This document shows positions 46,391-54,946 of a DNA stretch of 64,000 bases, one piece after another. A model generated the notes under the pieces. The model was not told where the DNA came from. It saw only the letters and a list, made by a program, of their open reading frames with translations, and made no database searches. The translations under genes were made by a program, and so were the position numbers. The DNA is from an uncultured Clostridia bacterium (GTDB lineage Bacteria; Bacillota; Clostridia; Oscillospirales; Acutalibacteraceae), in assembly GCA_946184295.1 (NCBI GenBank), contig CAMHEZ010000005.1, positions 1 through 64,000 on the forward strand, given 5' to 3'. The stretch's first letter is position 1, and each line of letters begins with the position of its first letter.

Positions 46391-46549
46391 GGATTCGCCT
46401 GACCCTGTTGCGTGTCTTGGTGCGTCTTGCTCGCAGGCTGCGCCTGCTCGTGGGGCGCCGCCCCACTCCCCGCTGGGGCGCTGCCCCCGTCCCCGCCAGG
46501 AGGACCAGTCCCCCTGGACTCCCGCGCCGCATTCGCGGCTTAATTGCGC
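46391..46549 (+). repeat. Dispersed palindromic repeat, copy 6
   Basis: From GGATTCGCCTGACCC to CGCATTCGCGGCTTAATT, with TGGGGCGCCGCCCCA, TGGGGCGCTGCCCC and GGACCAGTCCCCCTGGACTCC. It ends 7 bp before the stop codon of the amylase gene. Confidence 0.85.
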
Positions 46550-46555
46550 TTCGCT

Positions 46556-48439
46556 TTATTCCTCGCCCATACCTTGTACTTTACTGTCTTCCTCCGACAC
46601 TGTGATGGAGCTGGGGTCGATCACCACATCATCGTAATGCTGTGTTGAGCGAAGCACGACCGTGGTTCTGCCGGGAATCGTCAGCTTGCCGCTCTCCAGC
46701 GTTGCGACCTTATCTTCCTCTTCTTCGGTCTCTTCCTCGGAGGACGCACCGAACACCGGCGCGGAATTGCTTTCGCTCTCGCCTTCGGCGGCCTTGGCCA
46801 CCACATAGCCCCGCAACTCGGTGAAGTCGCCGTAGCCCAGCGCGTTCAGGTCAAAGGCGTGTTCGTCAAGATCAAGGTTATGAATGACCATCACAGCCGT
46901 GCCGTTGTACACACAGGTGTAGGCGCAGACTTCGTCCTCGCCAAAGGCACACGCCGTCACCGTGCCGCGTGCAATCTGGGGGTTCTGGTTGCGCATCTTG
47001 AGCAGCAGACGGTAATTCGTCAGCAGCGAATTTTCATCGTTCAGCTGCTCCTCCACGCCGTCGATCTCGTTCTGGTTGACCGAAAGATCAACGCCGGCGG
47101 GATAGGTCATCTTGGAGCCGTCGTCGGTGGCCGACCATTTGATAGGCATACGGGCGGTCGGGTCCTTCTGGCTGCCGTCGCGGGAAGTGCCCTTGAGGCC
47201 GATTTCCTCGCCGTAATAGATAAAGGGATTGCCCGGCATCATCAGGTAAAGCGCCGCGGCCATCTTGCGCTGACTGAGCGTCATGAAGTAGCTGGAGCTG
47301 CGGTACATATCGTGGTTGGAAAGGAACGGCGCGTCAATCGCGTCGGTGGCCGACACGAGCTTGAGCGTGTTGTTCCAGCGCTGCACTCTCTGGGCGAACT
47401 CCGCGCCCTGCTGTTTTTTGACCGTGGCGGGAAGATAGCCGTTGGTATTGGCATAGGGGAAGTTGAAGAGGCTGTCAATGCCGCTCTTGTAGTAATTGCC
47501 GATCACCACAGAGCTGGTCCACGCCTCACCCACCGTGTAGAACTTGGGATTCTTGGCGGCACAGTATTTGACAATGCGGTTGAGTACCGCCGCGTTTTTC
47601 TCGGTCTGGTTATAGTAGAAATACAGCACCGCGTCAAAACGGAAGCCGTCCACACCCTTGCCAATCCAGAAATCGCAGATATTCTCCACTTCCTGCCAGA
47701 CATATTCACTGTCAAAATTCAGCTCGGGCATATCGTCGCTGAAGCTGCATTCATAATAGCAGTCCGTTCCCACAATGGGGCGGAACCGTGCGCCGTTGAG
47801 ATTGTAGTAAGAATAGCTGCTGTTGACGTCAATGCGCACGCCGCCCAGATCAGTGAGATCCTTCAGGGAGTAGTAGGTATAATACTCGCTGTACTTCTCA
47901 TCGAACTCGCTGACCGTGCCCTTGTCCCGGCACCGCAGCACGTCGCAGAACATCTTGAACCATTCATGCTCCACGGAGGTGTGATTCAGCACCATGTCAA
48001 TGATGACGCTGATGCCGCGGTCGTGGCACTTCTGCACCATGGTTTCAAAATCTTCCATCGTGCCGTACATCGGGTCCACCGCGCAGTAATCGCTGATATC
48101 GTATTTGTGATAGGACGGGGACGGACAGATGGGCATGAGCCAGAGCGCGTTGACGCCAAGGGAACGGTCTCCCGCGGCGGCATTGGCGGGCTTGAGATAA
48201 TCGAGCTTCTGGGTAATGCCGTTGAAATCGCCGTAACCGTCGCCGTCGCTGTCGCAGAACGAACGGACAAAAATTTCATAGAAATTCTTGTACTTGTCGT
48301 CGATTTCTTCAATCGCCTCATCGGGTACGCAGGGAGCCTTTTCCGGCTCGACGGGCACCGCCTTGGCGCACGACCCGAGCAGCATGAGGGCGGCCAATAC
48401 CGCAGCCAGCAGTGACTGCCTGATTTTTGTGATATGCAA
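46556..48439 (-). CDS. Secreted alpha-amylase-family (GH13) lipoprotein
   Basis: Predicted extracellular glycoside hydrolase acting on starch or maltodextrins outside the cell. The 627 residues begin with a signal peptide (IRQSLLAAVLAALMLLG) and lipobox LLGSC. GH13 regions follow: DGDGYGDFNGITQKLDYL, LWLMPICPSPSYHKYDISDY, VIIDMVLNHTSVEH, nucleophile region GFRFDAVLYF (Asp near 269), acid/base FYTVGEAWTS (Glu near 305), FLSNHDMYRS (Asp near 376) and FIYYGEEIGLKG. The C-terminal beta domain has an Asp/Glu-rich insert (SSEEETEEEEDK). The start is TTG with GGTTGAGG upstream. It likely supplies substrates for malEFG and malQ-glgP. The exact specificity is unknown. Confidence 0.92.
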   Translation of the reverse strand: MHITKIRQSLLAAVLAALMLLGSCAKAVPVEPEKAPCVPDEAIEEIDDKYKNFYEIFVRSFCDSDGDGYGDFNGITQKLDYLKPANAAAGDRSLGVNALWLMPICPSPSYHKYDISDYCAVDPMYGTMEDFETMVQKCHDRGISVIIDMVLNHTSVEHEWFKMFCDVLRCRDKGTVSEFDEKYSEYYTYYSLKDLTDLGGVRIDVNSSYSYYNLNGARFRPIVGTDCYYECSFSDDMPELNFDSEYVWQEVENICDFWIGKGVDGFRFDAVLYFYYNQTEKNAAVLNRIVKYCAAKNPKFYTVGEAWTSSVVIGNYYKSGIDSLFNFPYANTNGYLPATVKKQQGAEFAQRVQRWNNTLKLVSATDAIDAPFLSNHDMYRSSSYFMTLSQRKMAAALYLMMPGNPFIYYGEEIGLKGTSRDGSQKDPTARMPIKWSATDDGSKMTYPAGVDLSVNQNEIDGVEEQLNDENSLLTNYRLLLKMRNQNPQIARGTVTACAFGEDEVCAYTCVYNGTAVMVIHNLDLDEHAFDLNALGYGDFTELRGYVVAKAAEGESESNSAPVFGASSEEETEEEEDKVATLESGKLTIPGRTTVVLRSTQHYDDVVIDPSSITVSEEDSKVQGMGEE

Positions 48440-48554
48440 AGCGCCTCAACCTTTCTTAATGGAAAATAAAAAAATATCAACAAACAAAGCCGAATTTGTT
48501 TGATTTGATGATATTATAAATGATTTTCGCGGCCTTGTCAAGCATTTCGGAAAA

Positions 48555-48706
48555 AAGCGAGCGAATGCGAGCGCGGGAGTCCAGGGGGACTGGTCCTCCT
48601 GGCGGGTCAAGGGCAGAGCCCTTGCGGGGACTGGGGCAGCGCCCCAGGAGCAGGCGTAGCCTGCGAGCCACACGCGCTCAGATATCGAAATAGGTCAGGC
48701 GAATCC
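48555..48706 (-). repeat. Dispersed palindromic repeat, copy 7 (reverse orientation)
   Basis: The only copy in reverse orientation: AAGCGAGCGAATGCGAGCGCGGG first, GGAGGACCAGTCCCC modules as reverse complement, and GTCAGGCGAATCC at the right end. It lies in the 910-bp gap between the amylase gene and leuA. Confidence 0.85.
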
Positions 48707-48712
48707 CACCGA

Positions 48713-48890
48713 GGTATACGAAGGTATACGAAGGCCTTCGTATACCTTCTCACGCCCGAAAAATCCCTAGAATACGCGGTTTTCAGGCAATCACAGAGGA
48801 GAGGTATACGAGGTAACGAGGAAATTACAGTAAAATAAAAAAATTACGATTATATAGTATACAGAAAAATCTTCGTATGCTTCGTATACC
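48713..48890. repeat. Iteron-like cluster of GGTATACGA motifs with a 30-bp perfect palindrome
   Basis: The 9-mer GGTATACGA occurs directly at 48713, 48723 and 48813 and inverted (TCGTATACC) at 48738-48746 and 48882-48890. Degenerate copies are at 48822 (GGTAACGA) and 48873 (TCGTATGC). Positions 48720-48749 form a perfect 30-bp palindrome centred on AAGGCCTT. The rest of the stretch is A/T-rich. It may be a multi-site operator, a recombination or mobile-element site, or an iteron array; no adjacent gene decides between these. Confidence 0.75.
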
Positions 48891-48924
48891 AACCTGCAAT
48901 TTCCTGCAAAAAATAAAAAAAGGC

Positions 48925-48953
48925 TTGACAAATCCCCCGCGCTTGCATATAAT
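48925..48953 (+). promoter_or_regulatory. Promoter of the T-box-leuA transcript
   Basis: Perfect TTGACA (48925-48930), 17-bp spacer, perfect TATAAT (48948-48953). Confidence 0.88.
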
Positions 48954-48959
48954 AGTTAC

Positions 48960-49275
48960 CAAAGCTGAATACCCGATGGAAAGACTGTGAAGGGAACAAG
49001 ACGCAGTTTCAGTGTCTTCAGAGAGTCGGCGGCTGCTGCGAGGCCGATGTCCTGTGCTGTGTGTATAACTCATCCCGGAGTTTTCCGCCTGAAATCCGTG
49101 GGAAGGTAGGGCGGGACGTGTGACCGCGTTAGAGGTCGGAGCCTTGTTAGAGGCTTTTGAGGGCGATGGCTTGCGCGTGCGCGTCAGTCTCGCCGAAATC
49201 AGGGTGGTACCGTGTGGAAGTTTCATTCCTCGCCCCTGTTGCCGTGTTGTGCGGCCGCAGGGCGGGGATTTTTAT
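48960..49275 (+). ncRNA. Leucine-specific T-box riboswitch
   Basis: Senses uncharged tRNA-Leu and allows read-through into leuA. Stem I contains the AGAGAGTC motif (49020-49027) and a loop with CTGCTGCGAGG. The specifier is probably CTC (Leu) at 49069-49071 in ATAACTCATCCC. The conserved T-box AGGGTGGTACCGTG is at 49201-49214. The competing terminator pairs CCTCGCCCCTG (from about 49229) with CAGGGCGGGG (49258-49267), followed by ATTTTTATTT. The tRNA specificity is supported by the downstream gene. Confidence 0.93.
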
Positions 49276-49349
49276 TTGTCTCTCCTTCGTGTCGTGGAGG
49301 CATTCAGTTTTCAACCATCATCTTTTATGATATATGGAGGTTTTTACTC

Positions 49350-51044
49350 ATGAAAGGCTACGAAAAATACACCCCCTTTGGACGCATTACCCAGCTCACA
49401 AACCGCGAATGGCCGGATAAGCTCATCGAAAAGGCGCCGATCTGGTGCTCGGTTGACCTGCGCGACGGCAATCAGGCGCTCATCGACCCGATGAACGTCG
49501 AAGAAAAGATCACCATGTTCAAGGAACTCGTGCGCGTCGGCTTCAAGGAAATCGAAGTCGGCTTCCCCTCCGCCAGCGAGACGGAATACGAATATCTCCG
49601 CGCCCTCATCGAGCAGGATCTCATTCCCGACGACGTGACCATTCAGGTGCTGGTGCAGGCCAGAGAACACCTCATCCGCAAGACCTTTGAGGCCATCGAC
49701 GGCGCGAAGAACGTCATCGTTCATTTCTACAACTCCACCTCCACGCTCCAGCGCAAGGTTGTGTTTCACAAGGACATGGACGCTATCACCGAAATTGCCG
49801 TCAACGGCGCGAAGCTCATTCGCGAGCTGACCGAACAGATGGACAACAGCGATATCAATATTCGCTTTGAATACAGCCCCGAGAGCTTCTCCGGCACCGA
49901 GCCGGAATTTGCCGTGGCCATCTGCGACGCGGTGGCACAGGCCATCGGAGCGGACAAGGAGCACCCCATCATCTTCAACCTGCCCTCTACCGTGCAGCTC
50001 TCCACCCCCAATGTCTTTGCCGACCAGATCGAGTATTTCAGCAAGCACATTGCCAACCGCGACGCGGTTATTCTCAGCGTACACCCCCACAACGACCGCG
50101 GCACCGGCGTGGCAGACGCGGAGCTTGCCCTGCTCGCCGGCGCGGACAGAATCGAAGGTACGCTCTTCGGCAACGGTGAGCGCACCGGCAACGTCGATAT
50201 CGTCACCCTTGCGCTGAATATGTTCACGCAGGGCATCGACCCCATGCTCGACTTCAGCGACATCAAGCGCACCCGCGCGGTCTATGAGGAATGCACCCGC
50301 ATGAAGGTCCACGAGCGCACGCCCTACGCCGGCGACCTCGTCTTCACGGCCTTCTCCGGTTCGCATCAGGACGCCATCAAGAAGGGTACCGACTACATGG
50401 CGGAATCCGGCAGCGACAAATGGGAAGTACCCTATCTGCCCATCTCCCCCGCCGACGTCGGCAGAGAGTATGAACCGATTATCCGCATCAATTCGCAGTC
50501 CGGCAAAGGCGGCGCAGCCTTCATCATGCAGCAGATGTTCGGCTACAATATGCCCAAGGCCATGCACCCTGAATTCGGCTACTTCGTCAAGACTGCCGCT
50601 GACGCCAAGGGCAAGGAGCTGACCCCGCAGGAGATTTTTGCCATCTTTGACAAGGAGTATCTCCACGCCAGGTCGCCCTACGCGCTCGGCAAGCACGACC
50701 TCTACAACACGTCCGCCGAGGACGAAGACACGTCCTTCACCAAGTTCAGTGGCACGGTGAAATGCCACAACGAGGAAATCCGCATTGAAGGCGAGGGCAA
50801 CGGCCCGATTGACGCGTTCTTCGACGCGATGAAAAAGCTCAACCTCCCTAAGTTCAAGTTTGTCAGCTACCACGAGCACGCCATCGGCAACGGCGCCGAC
50901 GCGAAGGCCTGCGCTTATGTGGAGCTGCTCACACCCGAAGGCGCCAATGTCTTTGGGGTAGGCGTCCACAGCAACATCAACATCGCCTCCATCAAGGCGG
51001 TCGTGAGCGCTGTCAACCGCGCACTCAACAAGTACAACGGCTGA
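49350..51044 (+). CDS. leuA: 2-isopropylmalate synthase (LeuA type 2)
   Basis: First committed step of leucine synthesis: condenses acetyl-CoA with 2-oxoisovalerate. The 564 residues match the long LeuA type-2 form. Features are IWCSVDLRDGNQALIDPM, VGFKEIEVGFPSASETEYEYL, LSVHPHNDRGTGVADAELALLAGADRIEGTLFGNGERTGN, GSHQDAI and a C-terminal regulatory domain (CAYVELLTPEGANVFGVGVHSNINIASIKAVVSA). The ATG at 49350 has TGGAGG upstream; the open frame back to 49212 lies in the T-box. leuBCD are not in the window. Confidence 0.95.
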   Translation: MKGYEKYTPFGRITQLTNREWPDKLIEKAPIWCSVDLRDGNQALIDPMNVEEKITMFKELVRVGFKEIEVGFPSASETEYEYLRALIEQDLIPDDVTIQVLVQAREHLIRKTFEAIDGAKNVIVHFYNSTSTLQRKVVFHKDMDAITEIAVNGAKLIRELTEQMDNSDINIRFEYSPESFSGTEPEFAVAICDAVAQAIGADKEHPIIFNLPSTVQLSTPNVFADQIEYFSKHIANRDAVILSVHPHNDRGTGVADAELALLAGADRIEGTLFGNGERTGNVDIVTLALNMFTQGIDPMLDFSDIKRTRAVYEECTRMKVHERTPYAGDLVFTAFSGSHQDAIKKGTDYMAESGSDKWEVPYLPISPADVGREYEPIIRINSQSGKGGAAFIMQQMFGYNMPKAMHPEFGYFVKTAADAKGKELTPQEIFAIFDKEYLHARSPYALGKHDLYNTSAEDEDTSFTKFSGTVKCHNEEIRIEGEGNGPIDAFFDAMKKLNLPKFKFVSYHEHAIGNGADAKACAYVELLTPEGANVFGVGVHSNINIASIKAVVSAVNRALNKYNG

Positions 51045-51062
51045 TTTTTTTTCATAACAGCA

Positions 51063-51106
51063 AAAAACGATGGCTTGCGACAATTTCGTCCAAAGTCATC
51101 GTTTTT
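51063..51106. terminator. Terminator of leuA, probably bidirectional
   Basis: AAAAACGATG (51063-51072) pairs with CATCGTTTTT (51097-51106). Confidence 0.85.
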
Positions 51107-51138
51107 GATTGTTCTCCGGGCTTGGCGATACTTTTTCC

Positions 51139-51298
51139 GGATTCGCCTGACTGCGTTGGTTGTCTTGGCGCGTGGCGCTCGCAGGCTGCGCCTGCTCATG
51201 GGGCTTTGCCCCATTACCCAGCAGGGCCCTGCCCTGCACCAGCTTTCGCTAGCGAAAGCGTGGACCAGTCCCCCTGGACTCCCGCGCTTCGCTTAATT
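51139..51298 (+). repeat. Dispersed palindromic repeat, copy 8
   Basis: From GGATTCGCCTGACTGCG to CCGCGCTTCGCTTAATT, with the CTTTCGCTAGCGAAAG palindrome as in copy 1 and GGACCAGTCCCCCTGGACTCC. It lies between the leuA terminator and the convergent GT8 gene. Confidence 0.85.
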
Positions 51299-51322
51299 CT
51301 TCTCAAAATTGACTTCCGCGGG

Positions 51323-52252
51323 TCAATGTTCCCCCGTCAGGGCGCGTTTCACACAGATCAACCGCCAGATCATCATTTTGGAAAGGCTGCTGTAATGCCG
51401 TTTGCAGCTCCGCCAGTCGCACAGGGCATGGTACTTGGCAAAAACCGCCGTGTGCACCGGCGTAATGCCGTCAATGCACCACATATCCCGCCCGGCATAG
51501 TGATAGATTTTGCCGTGGTGCAGCGCCTCCAGCAGTTCCTCCGCCGTATAACGAAAACGCGGCAAACTCTCGAGCATTTTCGGCACGTCCTTATCCAGCA
51601 GCATCCACAGCATATTGTACGCCGGGGGCAGCATCAGCATGTCATGCGCCAGCACATAATTAATCGCGTCCTGATCGGGATAAACCAGTTCGTCCGGAAA
51701 ACGGTTGATAAAATCAATCATACGCTCGGAGGCGTTGAGCGCTGCCCATCGAGCCGTATCAATCAGCAGCACACCCGAATTGATATAGGTGCCGTCCAGA
51801 TCAATGCCCAGCGCCTGCTTTCGGGCATAATCATAACCGTCCGCGACCCCCGCCACGCACTTGCCCTGCATGTCCATCTCAAACAGCTCCGTGACGGGCT
51901 GATCCATCAGCAAATCACAGTCCAGGTAAATCAAGCGGTCGAGGCCGTCGTATTGCGCCAGCAGCTCCGGGAAAAACAGCCGACCGTAAATCGCCTTGTG
52001 CCAGTGGTTCTCCACCTGCGGAACAACCGCGTCGAGCTGCTGCTCGATGTTGTAAAAATACAGTGCCGCGTTGTCAAACCGCGCCGCCTGCCGCAGCAAT
52101 TGCGCCTTGTGTTCCTCAGTAATGCCGCAGTCCATCACAAAAATCCGCACCCTGTCCGCGACGGGACACATATTGTGCAGCACCGAATACGAGGCAATGC
52201 CGAGGTTTTTGACATAATTGTCATCGGAAACAAACAAGAAATTCGCCGTCAA
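51323..52252 (-). CDS. Glycosyltransferase family 8 protein (paralogue A)
   Basis: Retaining glycosyltransferase of the LgtC/glycogenin-like GT8 family, probably transferring a hexose from a UDP-sugar to a surface glycan. The 309 residues have ANFLFVSDDNYVKNLGIASYSVL, HKAIYGRLFFPELL, the DxD metal site RLIYLDCDLLMD, YINSGVLLIDTARW, PDQDAINYVL and HHGKIYHYAG. The start is TTG with AAGGA 9 nt upstream. It follows a close paralogue by 28 bp; the pair looks like a tandem duplication. The acceptor is unknown. Confidence 0.9.
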   Translation of the reverse strand: MTANFLFVSDDNYVKNLGIASYSVLHNMCPVADRVRIFVMDCGITEEHKAQLLRQAARFDNAALYFYNIEQQLDAVVPQVENHWHKAIYGRLFFPELLAQYDGLDRLIYLDCDLLMDQPVTELFEMDMQGKCVAGVADGYDYARKQALGIDLDGTYINSGVLLIDTARWAALNASERMIDFINRFPDELVYPDQDAINYVLAHDMLMLPPAYNMLWMLLDKDVPKMLESLPRFRYTAEELLEALHHGKIYHYAGRDMWCIDGITPVHTAVFAKYHALCDWRSCKRHYSSLSKMMIWRLICVKRALTGEH

Positions 52253-52280
52253 TCATATCATTCCTTTTTTCAACAATAAA

Positions 52281-53216
52281 TTACTTCCAGAAATCCCCCG
52301 TCAGCATACGCTTTACCGTGAAGATCAGCCACATGCAGAATTGTCCCGCGTTTTGAAACCGTCTGCGCACGCCGCGCCAATCGGACAAATTGCGGTACTT
52401 CACAAACTTCCGCGCGTGAATCGGCGTGATGCCGTCAAACGACCACATATCATGCGCCGCGTAGTGATAAATCTTGCCGTGATGCAGCGCGTCATGCACC
52501 TGTTCCTCCGTATAATACAAATCCGCGATGTTGCGCACCAGCTTGGGAATATCCCGGTCGGTCAGCATCCACATCATGTTGTAGGCCAGCCCCAGCACCT
52601 TGATTTCGTCCCTGAGGATATAATTGATCGCGTCCTGGTCGGGGAACAGCAGCTCTTCCGGAATGCTGTTGATGTAGTCGATAATCCGGCGGGACGCGTC
52701 AAGCGCCATCCACCGCGCCGTGTCGATAACCAGCACGCCCGAATTGATATAGATAGCTTGCGGCGCGAGACCCAAGGCCTGTTTCCGCTCCGTGTCCGAC
52801 GCGTCCACCACGCCTGCCAGACACTTGCCGTCGAGCGACATCTCAAACAGCTCGGTCACGGGCGCGTCCATGATGATATCGCAGTCCAGATAAACCAGCC
52901 GGTCGATGTCGGGATACTGCGCCATGAGCTGCGGGAAAAAGAGCCTGCCGTAGATGGCCCTGTGCCAGCGCGCCCCCTCCTTGGGGACCACCTCATCGAG
53001 CAGCGTTTCGATATTGTAAAAAATCATCTCCGCGTTATCAAACCGTTCGGTCTGCTTTTGGAGCTGTGCCTTGTGTTCCTCGGTAATTCCGCAGTCCATC
53101 ACGAATACACGCACTTGATCCACTGCCGGACACATATTGTGCAGCACGGAATAAGCGCAAACCCCCAGATTCTTGGTGTAATTGTCGTCCGATACAAACA
53201 TAAAATTCGCAGTCAT
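52281..53216 (-). CDS. Glycosyltransferase family 8 protein (paralogue B)
   Basis: Same family and layout as the gene downstream: ANFMFVSDDNYTKNLGVCAYSVLHNMCPAV, HRAIYGRLFFPQLM, DxD site RLVYLDCDIIMD, YINSGVLVIDTARW, PDQDAINYIL and HHGKIYHYAAHDMWSFDGITPIH. The two proteins match along their whole length by eye. The 311-residue product starts at ATG 53216 with GAGAGGA upstream, and the promoter at 53262-53290 probably drives both. Confidence 0.9.
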   Translation of the reverse strand: MTANFMFVSDDNYTKNLGVCAYSVLHNMCPAVDQVRVFVMDCGITEEHKAQLQKQTERFDNAEMIFYNIETLLDEVVPKEGARWHRAIYGRLFFPQLMAQYPDIDRLVYLDCDIIMDAPVTELFEMSLDGKCLAGVVDASDTERKQALGLAPQAIYINSGVLVIDTARWMALDASRRIIDYINSIPEELLFPDQDAINYILRDEIKVLGLAYNMMWMLTDRDIPKLVRNIADLYYTEEQVHDALHHGKIYHYAAHDMWSFDGITPIHARKFVKYRNLSDWRGVRRRFQNAGQFCMWLIFTVKRMLTGDFWK

Positions 53217-53261
53217 ATGGCACGCCGTCCTCTCCTGAAATTTTCACCCATATTCTCTTTG

Positions 53262-53290
53262 ATTATACCATACGGAAGCCGGAATTTTAA
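53262..53290 (-). promoter_or_regulatory. Promoter of the GT8 pair
   Basis: On the minus strand: TTAAAA (53290-53285), 17-bp spacer, TATAAT (53267-53262). Confidence 0.55.
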
Positions 53291-53318
53291 TACTTTTTTT
53301 AAAATTCATGAACTGTTT

Positions 53319-53347
53319 TTTACTTTTGCCCGGTGATGTGGTACAAT
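53319..53347 (+). promoter_or_regulatory. Possible promoter of the TtcA-like gene
   Basis: TTTACT (53319-53324), 17-bp spacer, TACAAT (53342-53347). It is divergent from the GT8 promoter and would place repeat copy 9 in the mRNA leader. The 314-bp gap 53217-53530 holds only these promoters and the repeat. Confidence 0.5.
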
Positions 53348-53373
53348 ATAACCCATTGGTCGGCGCTTTGATT

Positions 53374-53500
53374 GGATTCGCCTGACTGCATTGGTTGTCT
53401 TGGCGCGTGGCGCTCGGCAAGCTCCGCTTGCCTCGTGGGGCGCTGCCCCACCCCCCGGCAGGAGGTGCCTGCACCCCCTGCACTCCCGCGCTTCGCTTTT
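53374..53500 (+). repeat. Dispersed palindromic repeat, copy 9 (shortened)
   Basis: From GGATTCGCCTGACTGCA to CACTCCCGCGCTTCGCT. It has TGGGGCGCTGCCCCA and the GGAGGTGCCTGCACCCCC module, but not the CTCGCTTAATT end. It sits between the candidate promoter and start codon of the TtcA-like gene. Confidence 0.8.
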
Positions 53501-53530
53501 TCATTATTCTTTAATAAGGACTTTCTGCCT

Positions 53531-54268
53531 ATGAAAAAATTACTTTCCAAAACCCGCGCCGCCGCCGACCAATATCAGATGTTCGGCGCGGACGGTGCGC
53601 ACGAAACCATCGCTGTCGGCGTATCCGGCGGCAAGGATTCCCTCATGCTGCTGCGGCTCATGGCTTGTCTGCGCGATTTTCACCCCTCCGGCTTCCGACT
53701 GGTCGCGCTGGCGCTCGACCCCTGCTTCGGCGGGCAGGAGGCTGATTACACCGCCATTCAGGCGCTTTGTGATACGCTCGACGTGCCACTCGTCATCAGG
53801 CGCTCGCGGCTGGGGGAAATTGTCTTTGAAGAACGCAAAGAACAGAATCCCTGTTCCCTCTGCGCCCGCATGCGGCGGGGCATTCTGCACAACATGGCGC
53901 TGGAACAGGGCTGCACCCGTCTGGCACTGGGGCATCACCTAGACGACGCGGCGGCAACCTTCTGGATGAACCTCACCGCCGGGGGACGCGTCGGCTGCTT
54001 CTCACCCGTCACATGGCTCGACCGCAAACAGATTTACCTCATACGCCCCATGATTTTCTGCCGCGAGAGCGAGATCCGCGCCGCCGCCGCCCGTCTCGCG
54101 CTGCCCGTGATGAAAAGCCCCTGCCCCGCCGACGGCTGCACCGAACGCCGCAACGCCGCCGATATGCTGCGGCAGCTGGAAAAGACCTACCCCAACTTCA
54201 CCGAAACGATCATTGCCGCCCTCCAGCGGGACAACATCTCCGGCTGGGGAACCGGCACTCCCACATGA
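53531..54268 (+). CDS. TtcA-family PP-loop ATPase (tRNA thiolation type)
   Basis: Adenylates a substrate for sulfur transfer; TtcA makes 2-thiocytidine in tRNA. The 245 residues have the PP-loop IAVGVSGGKDSLMLLRL near residue 38, then EQNPCSLCARMRRGIL with the CxxC pair, LALGHHLDDAAATFWMNL, and PCPADGCTERRNAADML. The CxxC and later Cys could hold an Fe-S cluster as in TtcA. The ATG at 53531 has AAGGA about 10 nt upstream; the open frame before it runs through a repeat. Firmicute relatives have various annotations, so the RNA target is not certain. Confidence 0.85.
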   Translation: MKKLLSKTRAAADQYQMFGADGAHETIAVGVSGGKDSLMLLRLMACLRDFHPSGFRLVALALDPCFGGQEADYTAIQALCDTLDVPLVIRRSRLGEIVFEERKEQNPCSLCARMRRGILHNMALEQGCTRLALGHHLDDAAATFWMNLTAGGRVGCFSPVTWLDRKQIYLIRPMIFCRESEIRAAAARLALPVMKSPCPADGCTERRNAADMLRQLEKTYPNFTETIIAALQRDNISGWGTGTPT

Positions 54269-54277
54269 TGAACAACA

Positions 54278-54328
54278 AACCAGCCCCGCCCGGCGCACGC
54301 TTCGTCACGCCAGACAGGGCTGGTTTTC
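54278..54328 (+). terminator. Terminator of the TtcA-like gene
   Basis: AACCAGCCC (54278-54286) pairs with GGGCTGGTT (54317-54325), then TTC. Confidence 0.8.
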
Positions 54329-54345
54329 ATTTGATGTGTATGAAA

Positions 54346-54798
54346 TTACGCTTCCTCATCCGCGTCGAACGATTCCGCGACTGACTTGAGCGCGTCGTCA
54401 ACGGTATACTCCGGCGCCTCGGCTTCTGCGGCGTCTTCGCTTTCTTCCGCCGCCTTGTCTTCTGCCGGAACTTCCGCCTCTTCCGCTGCTTGTGCGTCTA
54501 CCGGTTCGGTCTCGTCGCCGAGGTGCTCACCCTCGTCGTAATCGGTGTCAAAATCCACACCGGCCTCCTCGGTAATCTCAAAATCCTCGAAATCTTCCAG
54601 ATCGTCCCAATCCAGATCATCGTCATCCGTATTGGCTTCATCGGCGCAGAAATCGCCGATCTTCTTGCCAATGCCCTTGATAACCGCCATCGGGGAACAG
54701 TCCTCGCCCTTCTCGGTTCTCTCAATGACTTCCTTGGCCACTACCACGGCAGCGGCAGCAGTCGCACCGAATGCCAACAGCTTCAAAAAATCGCCCAT
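54346..54798 (-). CDS. Membrane-anchored highly acidic protein
   Basis: I do not recognise a family. The 150 residues start with a short N-terminal hydrophobic helix (FLKLLAFGATAAAAVVVAKEV, about 4-24) and a small basic segment (AVIKGIGKKIGDF). A long Asp/Glu-rich, probably disordered tail follows (TDDDDLDWDDLEDFEDFE, then an Ala/Glu stretch). AAAGGAAG lies 8 nt before the ATG. An isolated gene convergent with the TtcA-like gene. The low-complexity tail resembles that of the gene at 58351. Confidence 0.7.
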   Translation of the reverse strand: MGDFLKLLAFGATAAAAVVVAKEVIERTEKGEDCSPMAVIKGIGKKIGDFCADEANTDDDDLDWDDLEDFEDFEITEEAGVDFDTDYDEGEHLGDETEPVDAQAAEEAEVPAEDKAAEESEDAAEAEAPEYTVDDALKSVAESFDADEEA

Positions 54799-54946
54799 AA
54801 TGAATACTTCCTTTCAAACAAAGAGGTGACCGACGGCAACGCCGGTACCCACGATTTAGTGTATTTTAGATTATAACATACAAAAAAGAACAAAGGGTGA
54901 ATAAAAGAATAAAAAACTAAAAAACAAAAATCCACCTTTGCGCCAA

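Noticed and set aside
48713-48890. A loxP-like recombination site
   Set aside because: Only the TATACGAA core resembles it; arm length, spacer and a nearby recombinase are missing. It is kept as an unexplained motif cluster instead.
48713-48890. A CRISPR array
   Set aside because: Repeats are 9 bp, in both orientations and irregularly spaced, with no cas genes.
49344-51083. A 579-codon minus-strand frame
   Set aside because: Antisense to leuA, which is supported by a T-box and family motifs.
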